A stretch of 64,000 nt of DNA from Cryobacterium arcticum (GCF_001679725.1 NZ_CP016282.1:62001-126000), one strand, 5' to 3'. Shown: positions 28,949 through 37,906, counted from the stretch's first letter. Program-made: numbers and translations. Notes: generated by a model not told the origin, from the sequence alone.

Positions 28949-30007
28949 CTACTGCAGGCCGTCGACCGAGACCAGGCCGTCGTGGCGGCGGCCGTCGAAG
29001 ATGATCGTGGGGATCTTGACGGTGGCGATCTTCTCTTCGACCAGGGTCTTGTTGGCGGCGATGATGCCCGTCACCTTCGCCGAGCCGGCCTCGGCCACGA
29101 CCACGTCGATCTGGTCGGCGCTCAGGCCGAACTCGTCGAGCCAGCCCACCAGCGTGGAGGTGGCCTCCTCGGCGTCCATCGAGTTGATCGCACCCTGCCA
29201 GGGCAGGCCGGCATCCGTCTTCTCGGTGAAGATGCGCTTGAGCATCTGCCAGTCGACCGGGGTGTCGGCTCCGTCCAGCGGGTGCAGCCGCAGGGCCTCG
29301 AGGTATTGCGTCACGAGCAGCGAGTTGGGGAACTTGTAGCCCTCGGTGCCCGCGATCGGGTACGCGATGTAGGTGAGGTTGTGGGTGGACTCGAAACCGG
29401 ACTCCTCGATGTTCGCGAAGAGCGCCTTGCAGAAGGTGCAGCCCGGGTCGATGACCTCGACCGCGATCGGGTTCGCGGCGTCCTCGGCGAGGTACGTGGC
29501 GTTGGCCGGCAGGTAGTCCTCGGAGGTCCAGGTCTGGAAACGGGCCGGAATGGCCGCGAAGGTCTCGCCGAGGCTGGCGAACTCGTTGCCGAACGCGCCG
29601 AGCACGTCGAATGCACCCAGCGACTCCATGAAGCCGGGGGTCTCGTCGGGGATCGAGCAGGCTTCGGCGCCCAGCGTGCAGGATGCCGAATCCTGCTTGT
29701 TGCAGGTGCCGTAGACGTAGAGGTTGACGGCGCTTTTGACCACCGTGTAGCCCGACCAGATTGTGGTGACGAGAACGAGCACCGCCAGGATCTCGAGGCC
29801 GATGCTGGCCGGACGCACCAAGGCGGGGCGGCGGGCGGCTACGGGTGCGAGCAGGTGATCCTTGATGTCCTGCTTGAAGGTCGTGTCGCAGGGCCGGAAG
29901 GTGACCCGCCGCCAGGTGCAGTTCCAGGCCTTGCCCACGTAACGCCGGTACCGCGCCGAGAAGGCGGCCATGACGACCAGGATGATGAATGCCGCGATAC
30001 AGAACAC
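28949..30007 (-). CDS. Membrane-anchored thioredoxin-fold (DsbA-like) thiol oxidoreductase
   Basis: 352 residues. The first hydrophobic helix is at residues 1-16, followed by a basic cytoplasmic stretch containing NCTW and RPCD cysteines. A second helix (about 70-92, IGLEILAVLVLVTTIWSGYTVV) precedes an extracytoplasmic domain with CNKQ..SCTLGAEAC cysteines. The thioredoxin-fold centre is VIDPGCTFCKALFANI, a CTFC redox pair, with a later KIPTIIFDG that supplies the cis-proline loop. GTG starts immediately after the stop of the cysteine-desulfurase-like gene, so the two are one operon. A role in extracytoplasmic disulfide chemistry or sulfur handling is inferred; the partner protein is unknown. 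Confidence 0.75.
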   Translation of the reverse strand: MFCIAAFIILVVMAAFSARYRRYVGKAWNCTWRRVTFRPCDTTFKQDIKDHLLAPVAARRPALVRPASIGLEILAVLVLVTTIWSGYTVVKSAVNLYVYGTCNKQDSASCTLGAEACSIPDETPGFMESLGAFDVLGAFGNEFASLGETFAAIPARFQTWTSEDYLPANATYLAEDAANPIAVEVIDPGCTFCKALFANIEESGFESTHNLTYIAYPIAGTEGYKFPNSLLVTQYLEALRLHPLDGADTPVDWQMLKRIFTEKTDAGLPWQGAINSMDAEEATSTLVGWLDEFGLSADQIDVVVAEAGSAKVTGIIAANKTLVEEKIATVKIPTIIFDGRRHDGLVSVDGLQ

Positions 30008-31234
30008 TTAGGAGAGGCCTTTCATCAGCCGAGTGAGGGCCCCGGTGGCGGCGTCGATGTCCGCCTCCGTCGAGTGCAGGCCGAGGGAGAACCGCAGCAG
30101 CGGCGGGAGGCCGAGCCGCTCCTTGAGGTGGTGGTGCGCACAGAAATAGCCGCTGCGCACCATGATCTGGGAGTGCGAGAGGAACACCGCCAGCCGGTGC
30201 GAGTCCTGCGCGGGCGCGTACACGCTGATCACGGGGCTGGGCGCGTCGTTCAGCAGGGTGAGCCCTGGCACCGCGGCGAGCCCCTCGAAGAGTCGGGTGG
30301 AGAGGGCGCTGATGTGGGCGGCGGGGCTGAGTCCGCCGGGGCGGATGCCGCCGAGCCAGTCGATCGCCCGACCGAGCGCGATGATCTCGCCCCAGGCCTG
30401 CAGACCCGGTTCGAGCAGCGCTCCCGGGTCGCCCTGCACGAGGTCGAAGTCGTCTTCCCGCACGTCCGCCACCATGCCGCCGCCCACGAAAGAGAGCTCG
30501 AGCGATGCGAGCAGTTCGTGCCGGGCCACGACGACGCCGAGACTCGCGCCGTACATCTTGTGGGCGGAGAAGCAGAGCGCATCCGCGTCGGTCTTCTGCA
30601 GCAGCGCCCGTGCGTGCCCCATGGCCTGCGCGGCGTCGACGATGACGATGCCGCCGCGGGCATGGGTGTCGCGCACGAGGTCGCTGAGGTTGGTGAGCAG
30701 CCGGCCGTCGATGTTGGATGCGGCGTTGACGACCACGACGGCCTTCTCGAGCTGCGCCGGTTCGTAGAGCAGGGCGCCGTCCGCGGCGCGATCCAGCACG
30801 AGACGCTCAACACCCAGCCGGCGGGCGGCCGTGATGGTGGGCAGGAACACCGAGTTGTGCTCGATGTGGCTGGTGACGACGCGGTCGAAACGCCCCAGCG
30901 GCAGCTGGTGCAGCAGCAGGTTGAGGCCGTAGGTGGTGTTGAGAGTGAACGAGACGGCGTGGTTCCTGGCCGAGAGCCCCAGCAGGCCGAGCACCGCCTG
31001 GCGGGTGTCGGCCACCTGGGCGTCCACCTTCTGTCCCCAGGCATACTTCACCCGGCCGCCGCAGGCGTTGTAGGTCGTGTAGTAGTCGGTGAGGGCGTCG
31101 ATGACGCTCTGCGGCCGCAGGCTCTGGCAGGCGGCATCGAGGTAGACCTCGCCGGGCTGCAGATAGCCGAAGTCGCCGGTGCGGCTCGTCTCGAGCGGGC
31201 CGGGCGAGCGGCGGAACAGCGTGCTGCGCTTCAT
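30008..31234 (-). CDS. Class V aminotransferase, cysteine desulfurase/selenocysteine lyase-like
   Basis: 408-residue PLP enzyme of fold type I. It has VYLDAACQSLRPQSVIDAL at the N-terminus, the TSHIEHNSVFLP block (His stacking on PLP), VIVDAAQAMGHA (Asp/Gln), the Schiff-base lysine in CFSAHKMYGASLG and a C-terminal mobile-loop cysteine in MVRSGYFCAHHHL that matches the persulfide-forming Cys of SufS/CsdA. It therefore probably mobilises sulfur from cysteine. No SufBCD or IscU gene is nearby; its operon partner is a membrane CxxC oxidoreductase. Its promoter carries one of the three DevR-like boxes. Confidence 0.85.
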   Translation of the reverse strand: MKRSTLFRRSPGPLETSRTGDFGYLQPGEVYLDAACQSLRPQSVIDALTDYYTTYNACGGRVKYAWGQKVDAQVADTRQAVLGLLGLSARNHAVSFTLNTTYGLNLLLHQLPLGRFDRVVTSHIEHNSVFLPTITAARRLGVERLVLDRAADGALLYEPAQLEKAVVVVNAASNIDGRLLTNLSDLVRDTHARGGIVIVDAAQAMGHARALLQKTDADALCFSAHKMYGASLGVVVARHELLASLELSFVGGGMVADVREDDFDLVQGDPGALLEPGLQAWGEIIALGRAIDWLGGIRPGGLSPAAHISALSTRLFEGLAAVPGLTLLNDAPSPVISVYAPAQDSHRLAVFLSHSQIMVRSGYFCAHHHLKERLGLPPLLRFSLGLHSTEADIDAATGALTRLMKGLS

Positions 31235-31252
31235 TTTCTCAACTCCCGGCTC

Positions 31253-31295
31253 AGCTTAGAATTGCCGCTGAACCGCCAGTGGGGACCAAAGTCCC
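31253..31295 (-). promoter_or_regulatory. DevR-like box A and -10 for the cysteine-desulfurase operon
   Basis: On the minus strand GGGACTTTGGTCCC (31295-31282) is followed by the -10 TAAGCT (31258-31253); the box centre is 30.5 bp from the first base of the -10. GGAG (31246-31243) is the ribosome site, 8 nt from the ATG. The spacing matches boxes B (37907) and C (40762). Confidence 0.65.
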
Positions 31296-31317
31296 GTTTG
31301 ACCGGGTGAGAGCCCCT

Positions 31318-33903
31318 TTACACAGCTAGCTCCAAGCGTCGGGCGAGGTACGGAGCGGTGCGGCTGTGCGGATGCGCCGCCACGGCCGCCGGGGTGCCCT
31401 CGGCCACGATGCGCCCGCCCGCGCTGCCGCCCGACGGTCCCAGGTCGATGACCCAGTCCGCAGCCGACACCACGCCCATGTCGTGTTCCACCACGACCAC
31501 CGTGTTGCCGGCGTCGACGAGCCGGCCGAGCTGCGTCATCAGGAGGTCGACATCGGCCGGGTGCAACCCGGTGGTGGGCTCGTCGAGCAGGTACAGCGTG
31601 TGCCCACGGCGGGCGCGCTGCAGTTCGGTGGCCAGTTTGATGCGCTGCGCCTCGCCGCCGGAGAGCTCGGTGGCGGGCTGGCCGAGCCTGAGGTAGCCCA
31701 GGCCCACCTCGCGCAGGGTCTCCAGGCTGCGGGAGGCGCTGGGCACGTCGGCGAGGAAGACCGCGGCGGCATCCACCGTGAGGCCGAGCACATCCGCGAT
31801 GGTCTTGCCGTTGTAGCGCACCGCGAGGGTCTCGGCGTTGTACCGGGAGCCGCCGCAGGCGGGGCAGGGCGCGTAGCTGCCGGGCAGGAAGAGCAGCTCG
31901 ACGGCCACGAAGCCCTCGCCCAGGCAGGTGTCGCAGCGGCCGCCGGCCACGTTGAAGGAGAACCGGCTCGCGGTGAAGCCGGCCGCCTTGGCTGCGGGGG
32001 TGGCTGCGAAGGTGGCCCGCACGGCGTCGAAGAGGCCCGTATAGGTGGCCAGGTTGGACCGCGGGGTGCGGCCGATGGGCTTCTGGTCCACGCGCACCAG
32101 CCTGTCGATGGCGCCGGCGCCGGTGACGGCGTCGACGATCGTCGTGGCCCGGTCGGCGCCGGCCTCGTCCTCGTCTGTCGACTCGTCGTCGTCGGCAACG
32201 GCCGTGGCTGTGCCGGCGGGTATTGCGTCGACAGAGCCTTGGCGCAGCTCCCGCCCCACGGCATCCGCGAGGACCTTGCTGACCAGGGTCGACTTGCCAG
32301 ACCCGGAGACCCCGGTGACGGCGGTGAGCACGCCCAGGGGCACCTGGACGTCGAGGTCCACCAGGTTGTGGCGGGTGACGCCGGTCAGGCCCAACCAGGA
32401 GGCGGCCTCGCGCGACGCCGGGGCCGCCTCGCCCGGGCTGGTCGGGAACAGGTAGCCGCGGGTGACCGAGGTCTTCACCTCGGCCAGGCCGGCGACCGGC
32501 CCGCTGTAGAGCACCTCGCCGCCGCCGTCGCCGGCGCGCGGCCCCACGTCCACCAGCCAGTCGGCGCGGCGCACGACATCCATGTTGTGCTCGACCACGA
32601 AGACCGAGTTGCCGGATGCCTTGAGCTGTTCGAGCACCACCAGCAGGGGTTCGGCATCGGCCGGGTGCAGGCCGGCGGAGGGTTCGTCGAGCACGTAGAT
32701 CACGCCGAACAGGCCGCTGCGCAGCTGGGTGGCGATGCGTAAGCGCTGCATCTCGCCCGGGGAGAGAGTGGGGGTGGCGCGGTTGAGACTGAGGTAGCCC
32801 AGCCCCAGATCGATGAGCACCGTCAGCCGGCGCACCAGGTCGCCGGCCACGGTGACGGCCACCTCGGTGACCTCGCCGGACTGGATGGAGCGGTGCGAGC
32901 CGGCTGCGCCTGTGAGTTCCGCTGTCGGGCGGAGGACGTCGGCGAGTTCGCTGAGGGTGAGGGCGTTGAGCTCGTTGATCGGTCGACCGGCGAACGTCAC
33001 CGCGAGAGCCTCGGCGCGCAGGCCGCTGCCGCCGCAGAGTTCGCACGGGCCGGTCTGCACGAAGGCGAGCACGCGCTGGCGCATCTGGGCGCTCTTCGAG
33101 TCGGCCAGTGTGTGCATCACATAGCTCTTCGCGCTCCAGAACCGGCCCTTGTAGGGCTTGGCCACCCTGTCGCGCTGCGGGGTGACTTCCACGACGGGCT
33201 GCTCCTCGGTGTACAGGAGCCAATCGCGGTCCTCCCGGCTGAGCGACGCCCAGGGCGCATCGATGTCGTAGCCCAGCCCCGCGGTCACATCCCGCAGATT
33301 CTTGCCCTGCCAGGCGCCGGGCCAGGCCGCGATCGCGCCGTCCCGGATGCTCAGGGTCGCGTCGGGCACCAGCAGCGGCTCGGTCACGGTGTGCGAGATG
33401 CCCAGACCGTGGCACACCGGGCAGGCGCCCGTGGCCGTATTGGGGGAGAAGGCATCGGAGTCCAGACGCAGGTCCGACCCGGCCGGGTAGGTGCCGGCGC
33501 GGGAGTACAGCATCCGCATCGAGTTGGACAGCGTGGTGACGGTGCCGACGCTGGAGCGGGAACTGGGCGAGCCGCGGCGTTGCTGCAGCGCCACAGCCGG
33601 CGGCAACCCGGTGATGAGGTCCACGTGCGGGGTGTGGCCCTGCTGGATGAGCCGGCGGGCGTACGGCGCCACGGACTCGAAGAAGCGGCGCTGGGCCTCG
33701 GCGAAGATGGTGCCGAAGGCGAGCGACGACTTGCCGGAGCCGGAGACGCCTGTGAACGCGACGATGGCGTCACGGGGGACGTCGACGTTCACGTCGCGCA
33801 GGTTGTTCTCCCTGGCGCCACGCACGCGCACGAAGCCGTCGGCGCCGGGATTCTCAGCGGAGTCGAGGGGGATGGCCGGGGTGGTTTCGGGAGAGTGAGG
33901 CAT
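31318..33903 (-). CDS. UvrA-like ABC ATPase (UvrA paralog)
   Basis: 861 residues with two ABC ATPase halves: Walker [11 protein letters not shown] (about residue 50) and [11 protein letters not shown] (mid-protein), signatures [11 protein letters not shown] and [11 protein letters not shown], and zinc-finger cysteines [24 protein letters not shown] and CPACGGSRY. It is shorter than canonical UvrA (about 950) and carries an Asp/Glu-rich insert ([10 protein letters not shown]), fitting the UvrA-paralog group linked to drug or DNA-damage resistance rather than core repair. ATG at 33903 lies 7 nt after a TAGAGT -10, so the message is probably leaderless. It is divergent from panD. Confidence 0.9.
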   Translation of the reverse strand: MPHSPETTPAIPLDSAENPGADGFVRVRGARENNLRDVNVDVPRDAIVAFTGVSGSGKSSLAFGTIFAEAQRRFFESVAPYARRLIQQGHTPHVDLITGLPPAVALQQRRGSPSSRSSVGTVTTLSNSMRMLYSRAGTYPAGSDLRLDSDAFSPNTATGACPVCHGLGISHTVTEPLLVPDATLSIRDGAIAAWPGAWQGKNLRDVTAGLGYDIDAPWASLSREDRDWLLYTEEQPVVEVTPQRDRVAKPYKGRFWSAKSYVMHTLADSKSAQMRQRVLAFVQTGPCELCGGSGLRAEALAVTFAGRPINELNALTLSELADVLRPTAELTGAAGSHRSIQSGEVTEVAVTVAGDLVRRLTVLIDLGLGYLSLNRATPTLSPGEMQRLRIATQLRSGLFGVIYVLDEPSAGLHPADAEPLLVVLEQLKASGNSVFVVEHNMDVVRRADWLVDVGPRAGDGGGEVLYSGPVAGLAEVKTSVTRGYLFPTSPGEAAPASREAASWLGLTGVTRHNLVDLDVQVPLGVLTAVTGVSGSGKSTLVSKVLADAVGRELRQGSVDAIPAGTATAVADDDESTDEDEAGADRATTIVDAVTGAGAIDRLVRVDQKPIGRTPRSNLATYTGLFDAVRATFAATPAAKAAGFTASRFSFNVAGGRCDTCLGEGFVAVELLFLPGSYAPCPACGGSRYNAETLAVRYNGKTIADVLGLTVDAAAVFLADVPSASRSLETLREVGLGYLRLGQPATELSGGEAQRIKLATELQRARRGHTLYLLDEPTTGLHPADVDLLMTQLGRLVDAGNTVVVVEHDMGVVSAADWVIDLGPSGGSAGGRIVAEGTPAAVAAHPHSRTAPYLARRLELAV

Positions 33904-33910
33904 TCGATCG

Positions 33911-33916
33911 ACTCTA
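33911..33916 (-). promoter_or_regulatory. -10 TAGAGT of a leaderless transcript (UvrA-like gene)
   Basis: On the minus strand TAGAGT is followed by 7 nt and then the ATG, the spacing that puts transcription start on the start codon. No Shine-Dalgarno sequence is present. Confidence 0.65.
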
Positions 33917-33999
33917 GTTCGACCCACTGACAGAGAGCCGGGACAGATGCCCCGGGCGGAGCCCGTGGCCCGCGCCCGACGGCTCCCGCACGGAGGGCG

Positions 34000-34026
34000 T
34001 ATCGTGGAGAGGTTGATCCGGAAAGG
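34000..34026 (+). promoter_or_regulatory. -10 TATCGT and ribosome site GGAAAGG for panD
   Basis: TATCGT at 34000-34005 is a good -10. GGAAAGG at 34020-34026 lies 10 nt before the ATG at 34037 and supports that start over the internal ATG at 34049. Confidence 0.6.
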
Positions 34027-34036
34027 CCCCGCTCCC

Positions 34037-34447
34037 ATGCGCCGCACCATGTTCAAGTCCAAGATCCACCGCGCCACCGTGACGCACTCCGCCCTGCACT
34101 ATGTCGGGTCGCTGACGGTCGACCTCGACCTGCTGGATGCCGCCGACCTGCTTCCCGGCGAACTCGTCAGCATCGTCAACGTCAACAACGGCGCCCGCTT
34201 CGAGACCTATCTGATCGCCGGGGAACGCGGCAGCGGCGTGATCGGCGTCAACGGCGCCGCGGCGCGGATGGCGCACGAGGGCGACCTGGTCATCATCATC
34301 TCGTACGCCCAGATGGGCGACAAGAAGGCCCGGGCGTACGTGCCAACGGTCGTGCACGTGGATGCCCGGAATCACATCCTGGCCGTCGGAAGCGACCCGG
34401 CTGAAGCGCTCGGCGACGACGTAGAGCGGCCGCCGTCGGCAGTCTGA
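34037..34447 (+). CDS. panD: Aspartate 1-decarboxylase
   Basis: 136-residue pyruvoyl enzyme that converts L-aspartate to beta-alanine for pantothenate and coenzyme A. The proenzyme self-cleaves at the Gly-Ser bond in HYVGSLTVD, leaving a pyruvoyl group on Ser. Other family blocks are [12 protein letters not shown] at the N-terminus, [13 protein letters not shown] and [27 protein letters not shown]. It stands alone without panB or panC in the window. A weak terminator-like structure follows. Confidence 0.96.
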   Translation: MRRTMFKSKIHRATVTHSALHYVGSLTVDLDLLDAADLLPGELVSIVNVNNGARFETYLIAGERGSGVIGVNGAAARMAHEGDLVIIISYAQMGDKKARAYVPTVVHVDARNHILAVGSDPAEALGDDVERPPSAV

Positions 34448-34483
34448 CCTCTGCTTCCCGCACACCCCGGGAACCCGTGCTAA

Positions 34484-34516
34484 GCGCTGGATAAACCCCT
34501 GTCCAGAGGCTTTTTT
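34484..34516 (+). terminator. Candidate weak Rho-independent terminator after panD
   Basis: CTGGA (34487-34491) pairs with TCCAG (34502-34506), followed by AGGC and six T residues (34511-34516). The stem is short, so efficiency is doubtful, but it is the only T run after panD. Confidence 0.45.
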
Positions 34517-34531
34517 ACCGCTCAGAAAAAC

Positions 34532-34583
34532 TTATCCACAATGTGCAGATCCAGCACACAAAAGTGCGATATCGAGCTATTCT
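34532..34583 (+). promoter_or_regulatory. DnaA-box 9-mer and leaderless -10 upstream of the DUF222 HNH gene
   Basis: TTATCCACA (34532-34540) is a perfect match to the DnaA-box consensus. TATTCT (34578-34583) is a strong -10 that is 6 nt from the ATG, giving a leaderless transcript. The box lies 38 bp upstream of the -10 start. The region is A/T-rich compared with its surroundings. Confidence 0.6.
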
Positions 34584-34589
34584 CACTGC

Positions 34590-36335
34590 ATGTCCACCAT
34601 CGCAGACACCTTCGTCACCGGCACCTCGCCGGAGTCCCTCGTGCCTGCCGTTTCGCCCACTGTCCCGGCTGCCGATACGCCTGCCGGCACAGGGCCCGAT
34701 TCGCTCGTGGCCGCCGCCGGCGCGGTCACCCGATTCGGGGCCTGTAGCGCCGACTTCGACGCCCTGCCGGATGCTGAGCTGCTCGCGGCCCAACGCGAAA
34801 TCACCCGCCTGCAAGCCCTCACGACCACCCGATCGGTGTGGGTGGCCAAGGCCGTCGCGCACCGCTCCCGTCCCGAGCTGGGCCAGTCCGGCCTGGCCGC
34901 GCAACAGGGCTTCCTCAACCCGGGCGACTTGATGCAGGAACTCACCGGGGCCAGCAAAGCCGACGCCCGCAAACTCGCCGATGTCGGCCGGATGCTCGCC
35001 GACAGTGACGCGGCGGAAGCCGCCGCCGCCCGCGCCCGGGCCGACGCCGACGGCCGGGCCGACGCCGACGCTGATGCCGGCGCGGGCGACGGGAGTGAGG
35101 CATCGCCGGCCCTGGCCCCGGTGGAGATTCCGGTGCTGGCCTGGCACACCCCGATCGCCCATGCGGTCGCCGATGGGACGCTGTCCGCCGCGCAAGCGCA
35201 CGCGATCCGCACCGGGCTGGGCAATATCGACACCGTCGTCACCGCCGACATCCTCGCCACAAACCTCAAGACTCTGCTGGAGGAAGCCCGCACTCTCACC
35301 ATCGACCAATTGATCCGCCGTGCCCGGCGGATGCGGGACCGTCTCGACGAAGCCGGCATCGGCAAGCGCGAACAGAAGGCCTGGGACGACCGGTACCTGC
35401 GGATCTGGACCCTCGAAACCGGGCAAGTTCGCATCAACGGGCTCTTCCCACCCGAGCAGGGCGAGTACATTCGCTCCGTCGCCGACAGCCTCACCGGATC
35501 CCGCCGCGGCGGGGTGCACTTCGTCGACCCCGAGCGGGCCGCCTGGGCCAAAGCCGTGCAAGACGACCCCCGCAGCACCGACCAGCTCACCGCCGACGGG
35601 TTCATCGAGCTGATCAAGGCCGGCGGCACCGTCAACCCCCACCGCATGCTCGGCGGCCGCACCCCCGCCGTCCGCATCCTCAAGACGCAGCGCCCCATCG
35701 AGCCCGCCGCAGGCGATTCTGCACCAGAGCAGTCGAGCCCGGTCGGAGAATCCACGCCAGGCCACGCCACGACAGGGCACGCCACGACAGGCCACGCCAC
35801 AACAGACCACGCCACACCAGGAGAAGGACCACCACCAGAGCCGGACGATGTCCTCGTTCCCCTCCCCGACGGCACTGGCCACGGCTACATCGAAGGCAAC
35901 CCCGCCCCGGTCTCCCAAGAAACCATCGACCGGTTGATCTGCGACTCCGGCACCCTCGACATCACCTTCGACCCATCTGGCCATCCGCTTGATGTCGGCC
36001 GGGAAGAGCGGCTGTTCACGATGGCGCAACGCATCGCCCTGGCCGCCCGCGACGGCGGCTGCATGTGGGGCGACTGCGCCAAACCGCCCTCCCAAACCGA
36101 GGCCCACCACATCGATCACTGGAAACGCGACGACGGCCGCACCGACATCCGCCTCGGCATCCTGCTGTGCAACCCGCATCACCGGCTGTTGCACAACCAG
36201 GGCTGGCAGATTCTCGAAGACCAGGGCCGCTACTGGTTACGACCACCCGTCACAGTCGATCCCGGGCAACGCCTCATCGAACTCCACAGCAAGAGCCCCG
36301 CAGCGCTCGACCAGCAGGAATACGGCGGGCACTGA
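34590..36335 (+). CDS. DUF222 (13E12-repeat) protein with C-terminal HNH endonuclease domain
   Basis: 581 residues. The N-terminal two-thirds is the DUF222/13E12 domain common in multiple copies in actinobacteria (LQALTTTRSVWVAKAVAHRSR, VADGTLSAAQAHAIRTGLG, then IRRARRMRDRLDEAGI). The C-terminus is an HNH nuclease: CMWGDC, the metal-binding EAHHIDHWKRDDGRTDIRLG and LLCNPHHRLLHNQGW. The linker (about residues 390-412) is a run of GHATT-type repeats encoded by 15-bp tandem units, likely variable in length. Function is unproven; it may be a selfish or DNA-processing nuclease. Leaderless start after TATTCT. Confidence 0.9.
   Translation: MSTIADTFVTGTSPESLVPAVSPTVPAADTPAGTGPDSLVAAAGAVTRFGACSADFDALPDAELLAAQREITRLQALTTTRSVWVAKAVAHRSRPELGQSGLAAQQGFLNPGDLMQELTGASKADARKLADVGRMLADSDAAEAAAARARADADGRADADADAGAGDGSEASPALAPVEIPVLAWHTPIAHAVADGTLSAAQAHAIRTGLGNIDTVVTADILATNLKTLLEEARTLTIDQLIRRARRMRDRLDEAGIGKREQKAWDDRYLRIWTLETGQVRINGLFPPEQGEYIRSVADSLTGSRRGGVHFVDPERAAWAKAVQDDPRSTDQLTADGFIELIKAGGTVNPHRMLGGRTPAVRILKTQRPIEPAAGDSAPEQSSPVGESTPGHATTGHATTGHATTDHATPGEGPPPEPDDVLVPLPDGTGHGYIEGNPAPVSQETIDRLICDSGTLDITFDPSGHPLDVGREERLFTMAQRIALAARDGGCMWGDCAKPPSQTEAHHIDHWKRDDGRTDIRLGILLCNPHHRLLHNQGWQILEDQGRYWLRPPVTVDPGQRLIELHSKSPAALDQQEYGGH
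35761..35820 (+). repeat. Four 15-bp tandem repeats inside the DUF222 HNH gene
   Basis: Units of the form GCCACGCCACGACAG occur at 35761, 35776, 35791 and 35806 with one to a few changes each, encoding GHATT/DHATP pentapeptides. Because the unit is a multiple of three, copy-number change would alter linker length but keep the frame. Confidence 0.85.
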
Positions 36336-36359
36336 CACACAGTGCGGCGAGGGCGCGGG

Positions 36360-36683
36360 TCAGTGGCCGCCGTCGACGAGCTTGAGGCCGATGACGCAGC
36401 CGACCAGGCCCAGGATGAGCAACACCTTGAGCAGCGAGGCCGGCTCACCGCCGAACACCATCGCGTAGAGCACCGTGAGCGCCGCACCGATGCCCACCCA
36501 CACAGCGTAGGCCGTGCCGATCGGGATCGAACGCATCGCCACCGCGAGGCCGGCCATGCTGAGCACCAGCGCCACACCGAACACCACGGTGGGCCAGAGC
36601 TTGGTGAAGCTCTCGGACTTGCCGAGGGCCGTGGCCCAGACGGCTTCGAGCACTCCGGAGACGATCAAGATCAGCCAGGACAT
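36360..36683 (-). CDS. gdx: Guanidinium exporter, SMR family (SugE/Gdx type)
   Basis: 107-residue four-helix membrane transporter. It aligns along its whole length with E. coli SugE/Gdx: MSWLILIVSGVLEAVWATAL with the essential Glu in the first helix, KSESFTKLWP, AMRSIPIGTAYAVWVGIGAA and C-terminal IGLKL. The family exports guanidinium by proton antiport as a dual-topology dimer. The assignment to Gdx rather than to a multidrug SMR is strongly supported by the guanidine-III riboswitch directly upstream. GGGAG lies 9-10 nt before the ATG at 36683. Confidence 0.92.
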   Translation of the reverse strand: MSWLILIVSGVLEAVWATALGKSESFTKLWPTVVFGVALVLSMAGLAVAMRSIPIGTAYAVWVGIGAALTVLYAMVFGGEPASLLKVLLILGLVGCVIGLKLVDGGH

Positions 36684-36699
36684 CAGACACCACTCCCGT

Positions 36700-36740
36700 G
36701 GCCAGTCTTGTCGCTTACCGGGTACTGATCCCTCGTCCGG
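36700..36740 (-). ncRNA. Guanidine-III riboswitch (ykkC-III class)
   Basis: On the minus strand CCGGACGAGG (36740-36731) is followed by GTACCCGG (36725-36718) and GACAAGAC (36713-36706), the three conserved blocks of the guanidine-III class in the correct order and spacing. CCGG/CCGG makes the first helix, and the variable CAGT loop pairs with ACTG (36708-36705) to form the pseudoknot. The ribosome site of the exporter gene starts about 9 nt after it, so ligand binding likely exposes the site and turns translation on. Confidence 0.88.
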
Positions 36741-36825
36741 AACCGCAGGAAGCGGTCTATTTGAAGAATAGCCGGGCACCCTGTGCAGTCGCTGCGCAGA
36801 GTGCCCGGCCGGGGGCATGCGGGTC

Positions 36826-37803
36826 TTAGGCCGTCGCGAGAATGTCCACGACGAAGACCAGGGTGTCGGTGCCGCTGATGCCGGCCTGGTCGTTACCCGT
36901 GTCGCCGTAGCCCTGTGCGGGCGGGATCACGATGACAACCTGGGAGCCGACGGTCTGGCCGACCAGGCCCTGACCGAAGCCGGGGATGACCTCGGAGGTG
37001 GAGAAGGAGGTCGGACCGCCCTTGCCCCAGCTCTGGTCGAACACCTTGCCGGTGCCCCAGATGACGCCGGTGTACTGCACGGTGACGGTTCCGCCATCCG
37101 CCACGGTCGCGCCATCGCCCTTCTTGAGCACCTCGACACCGAGGTCGGCGGGCGGATCGGTCTTGGGCACCGTCACGGTGGGGGCACCGTCATCGGCGAG
37201 CTCCACGGTGGGGAAGCCGTCCTGCGGCTCCTGGTCGGTTCCGGTGGCGCGGGTGGGCACCTTGTCCTTGATGTCGATCACGAAGAGCATCTGGTCGGTG
37301 GCTGCAACGCCCAGGTCGGTGTTGCCGGCGTCGCCGAAGCCGTCGGCCGGCGGGATGACCACGGCGACGCGGTCGCCGACATTGGAGCAGGCGACACCCT
37401 TGAGGATGCCGGGGATCACGCTCTGGTTGTTGACCACGTTCACCGTGAGCCCGGCTTCCTCGCCGTAGCCGGCGGAGCTCAGCTTGGCTCCGGTGGTGGC
37501 GTTGTACGCGGCGTAGGAGATGGAGACGGAGTCGCCCTCCTCGACGGCGTCACCGCTGCCCTCGGTCACGACGGTGCGTTCGGTCGCCTTGGCGGCCAGC
37601 GGGGTGTCGAAAGTGACGGTCGGTTCGACGCCGGCATCGCCGGCAACGGTCACTGCGTCCGAGGTGCTGCCGGGATCCGTGCACTCGAGCGCGGCAGCGG
37701 CCGTCGCCGAGGGCGTCGCCGCCGTGTCGGGCGATGCCGCGCAGCCCGTGAGGGCGAGGGCGGCGACTGCCGTCATGGTCAGGAAGGTAGGAAGTGTGCG
37801 CAC
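36826..37803 (-). CDS. FKBP-type peptidyl-prolyl isomerase lipoprotein with two FKBP domains
   Basis: 325 residues. A signal peptide ends in lipobox LTGC, so the protein is anchored outside the membrane. There are two FKBP-like repeats: a diverged first one (about 75-185, VEEGDSVSISYAAYNATTGAKL to MLFVIDIKDKV) and a well-kept second (about 225-325, VADGGTVTVQYTGVIWGTGKVFDQSW, IPGFGQGLVGQTVGSQVVIVIPPAQGYG, TLVFVVDIL). It helps fold exported proteins by proline isomerisation. The GTG start has GGAGA 8 nt upstream. Confidence 0.92.
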   Translation of the reverse strand: MRTLPTFLTMTAVAALALTGCAASPDTAATPSATAAAALECTDPGSTSDAVTVAGDAGVEPTVTFDTPLAAKATERTVVTEGSGDAVEEGDSVSISYAAYNATTGAKLSSAGYGEEAGLTVNVVNNQSVIPGILKGVACSNVGDRVAVVIPPADGFGDAGNTDLGVAATDQMLFVIDIKDKVPTRATGTDQEPQDGFPTVELADDGAPTVTVPKTDPPADLGVEVLKKGDGATVADGGTVTVQYTGVIWGTGKVFDQSWGKGGPTSFSTSEVIPGFGQGLVGQTVGSQVVIVIPPAQGYGDTGNDQAGISGTDTLVFVVDILATA

Positions 37804-37906
37804 GCAGAAGTCTCCAGTCAGGGTCGGGCCTCGTACAGTCTGGACCCTGGACCTATGGATGTGCTGAATCGGGAGTATCCGACGAGTGGCTGCGGCCCCA
37901 CAAGAC

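Noticed and set aside
28346..31309. Very long plus-strand open frame (987 codons) opposite the oxidoreductase and aminotransferase
   Set aside because: It overlaps three confident genes, is Gly/Glu/Val-rich with no homology, and is produced by codon bias on the other strand.
34532..34540. DnaA box as evidence for a replication origin
   Set aside because: Only one box is visible, and no dnaA, dnaN or AT-rich unwinding region lies nearby.
35761..35820. Repeats as a CRISPR array
   Set aside because: The units are contiguous 15-mers without spacers, in frame inside a coding sequence.
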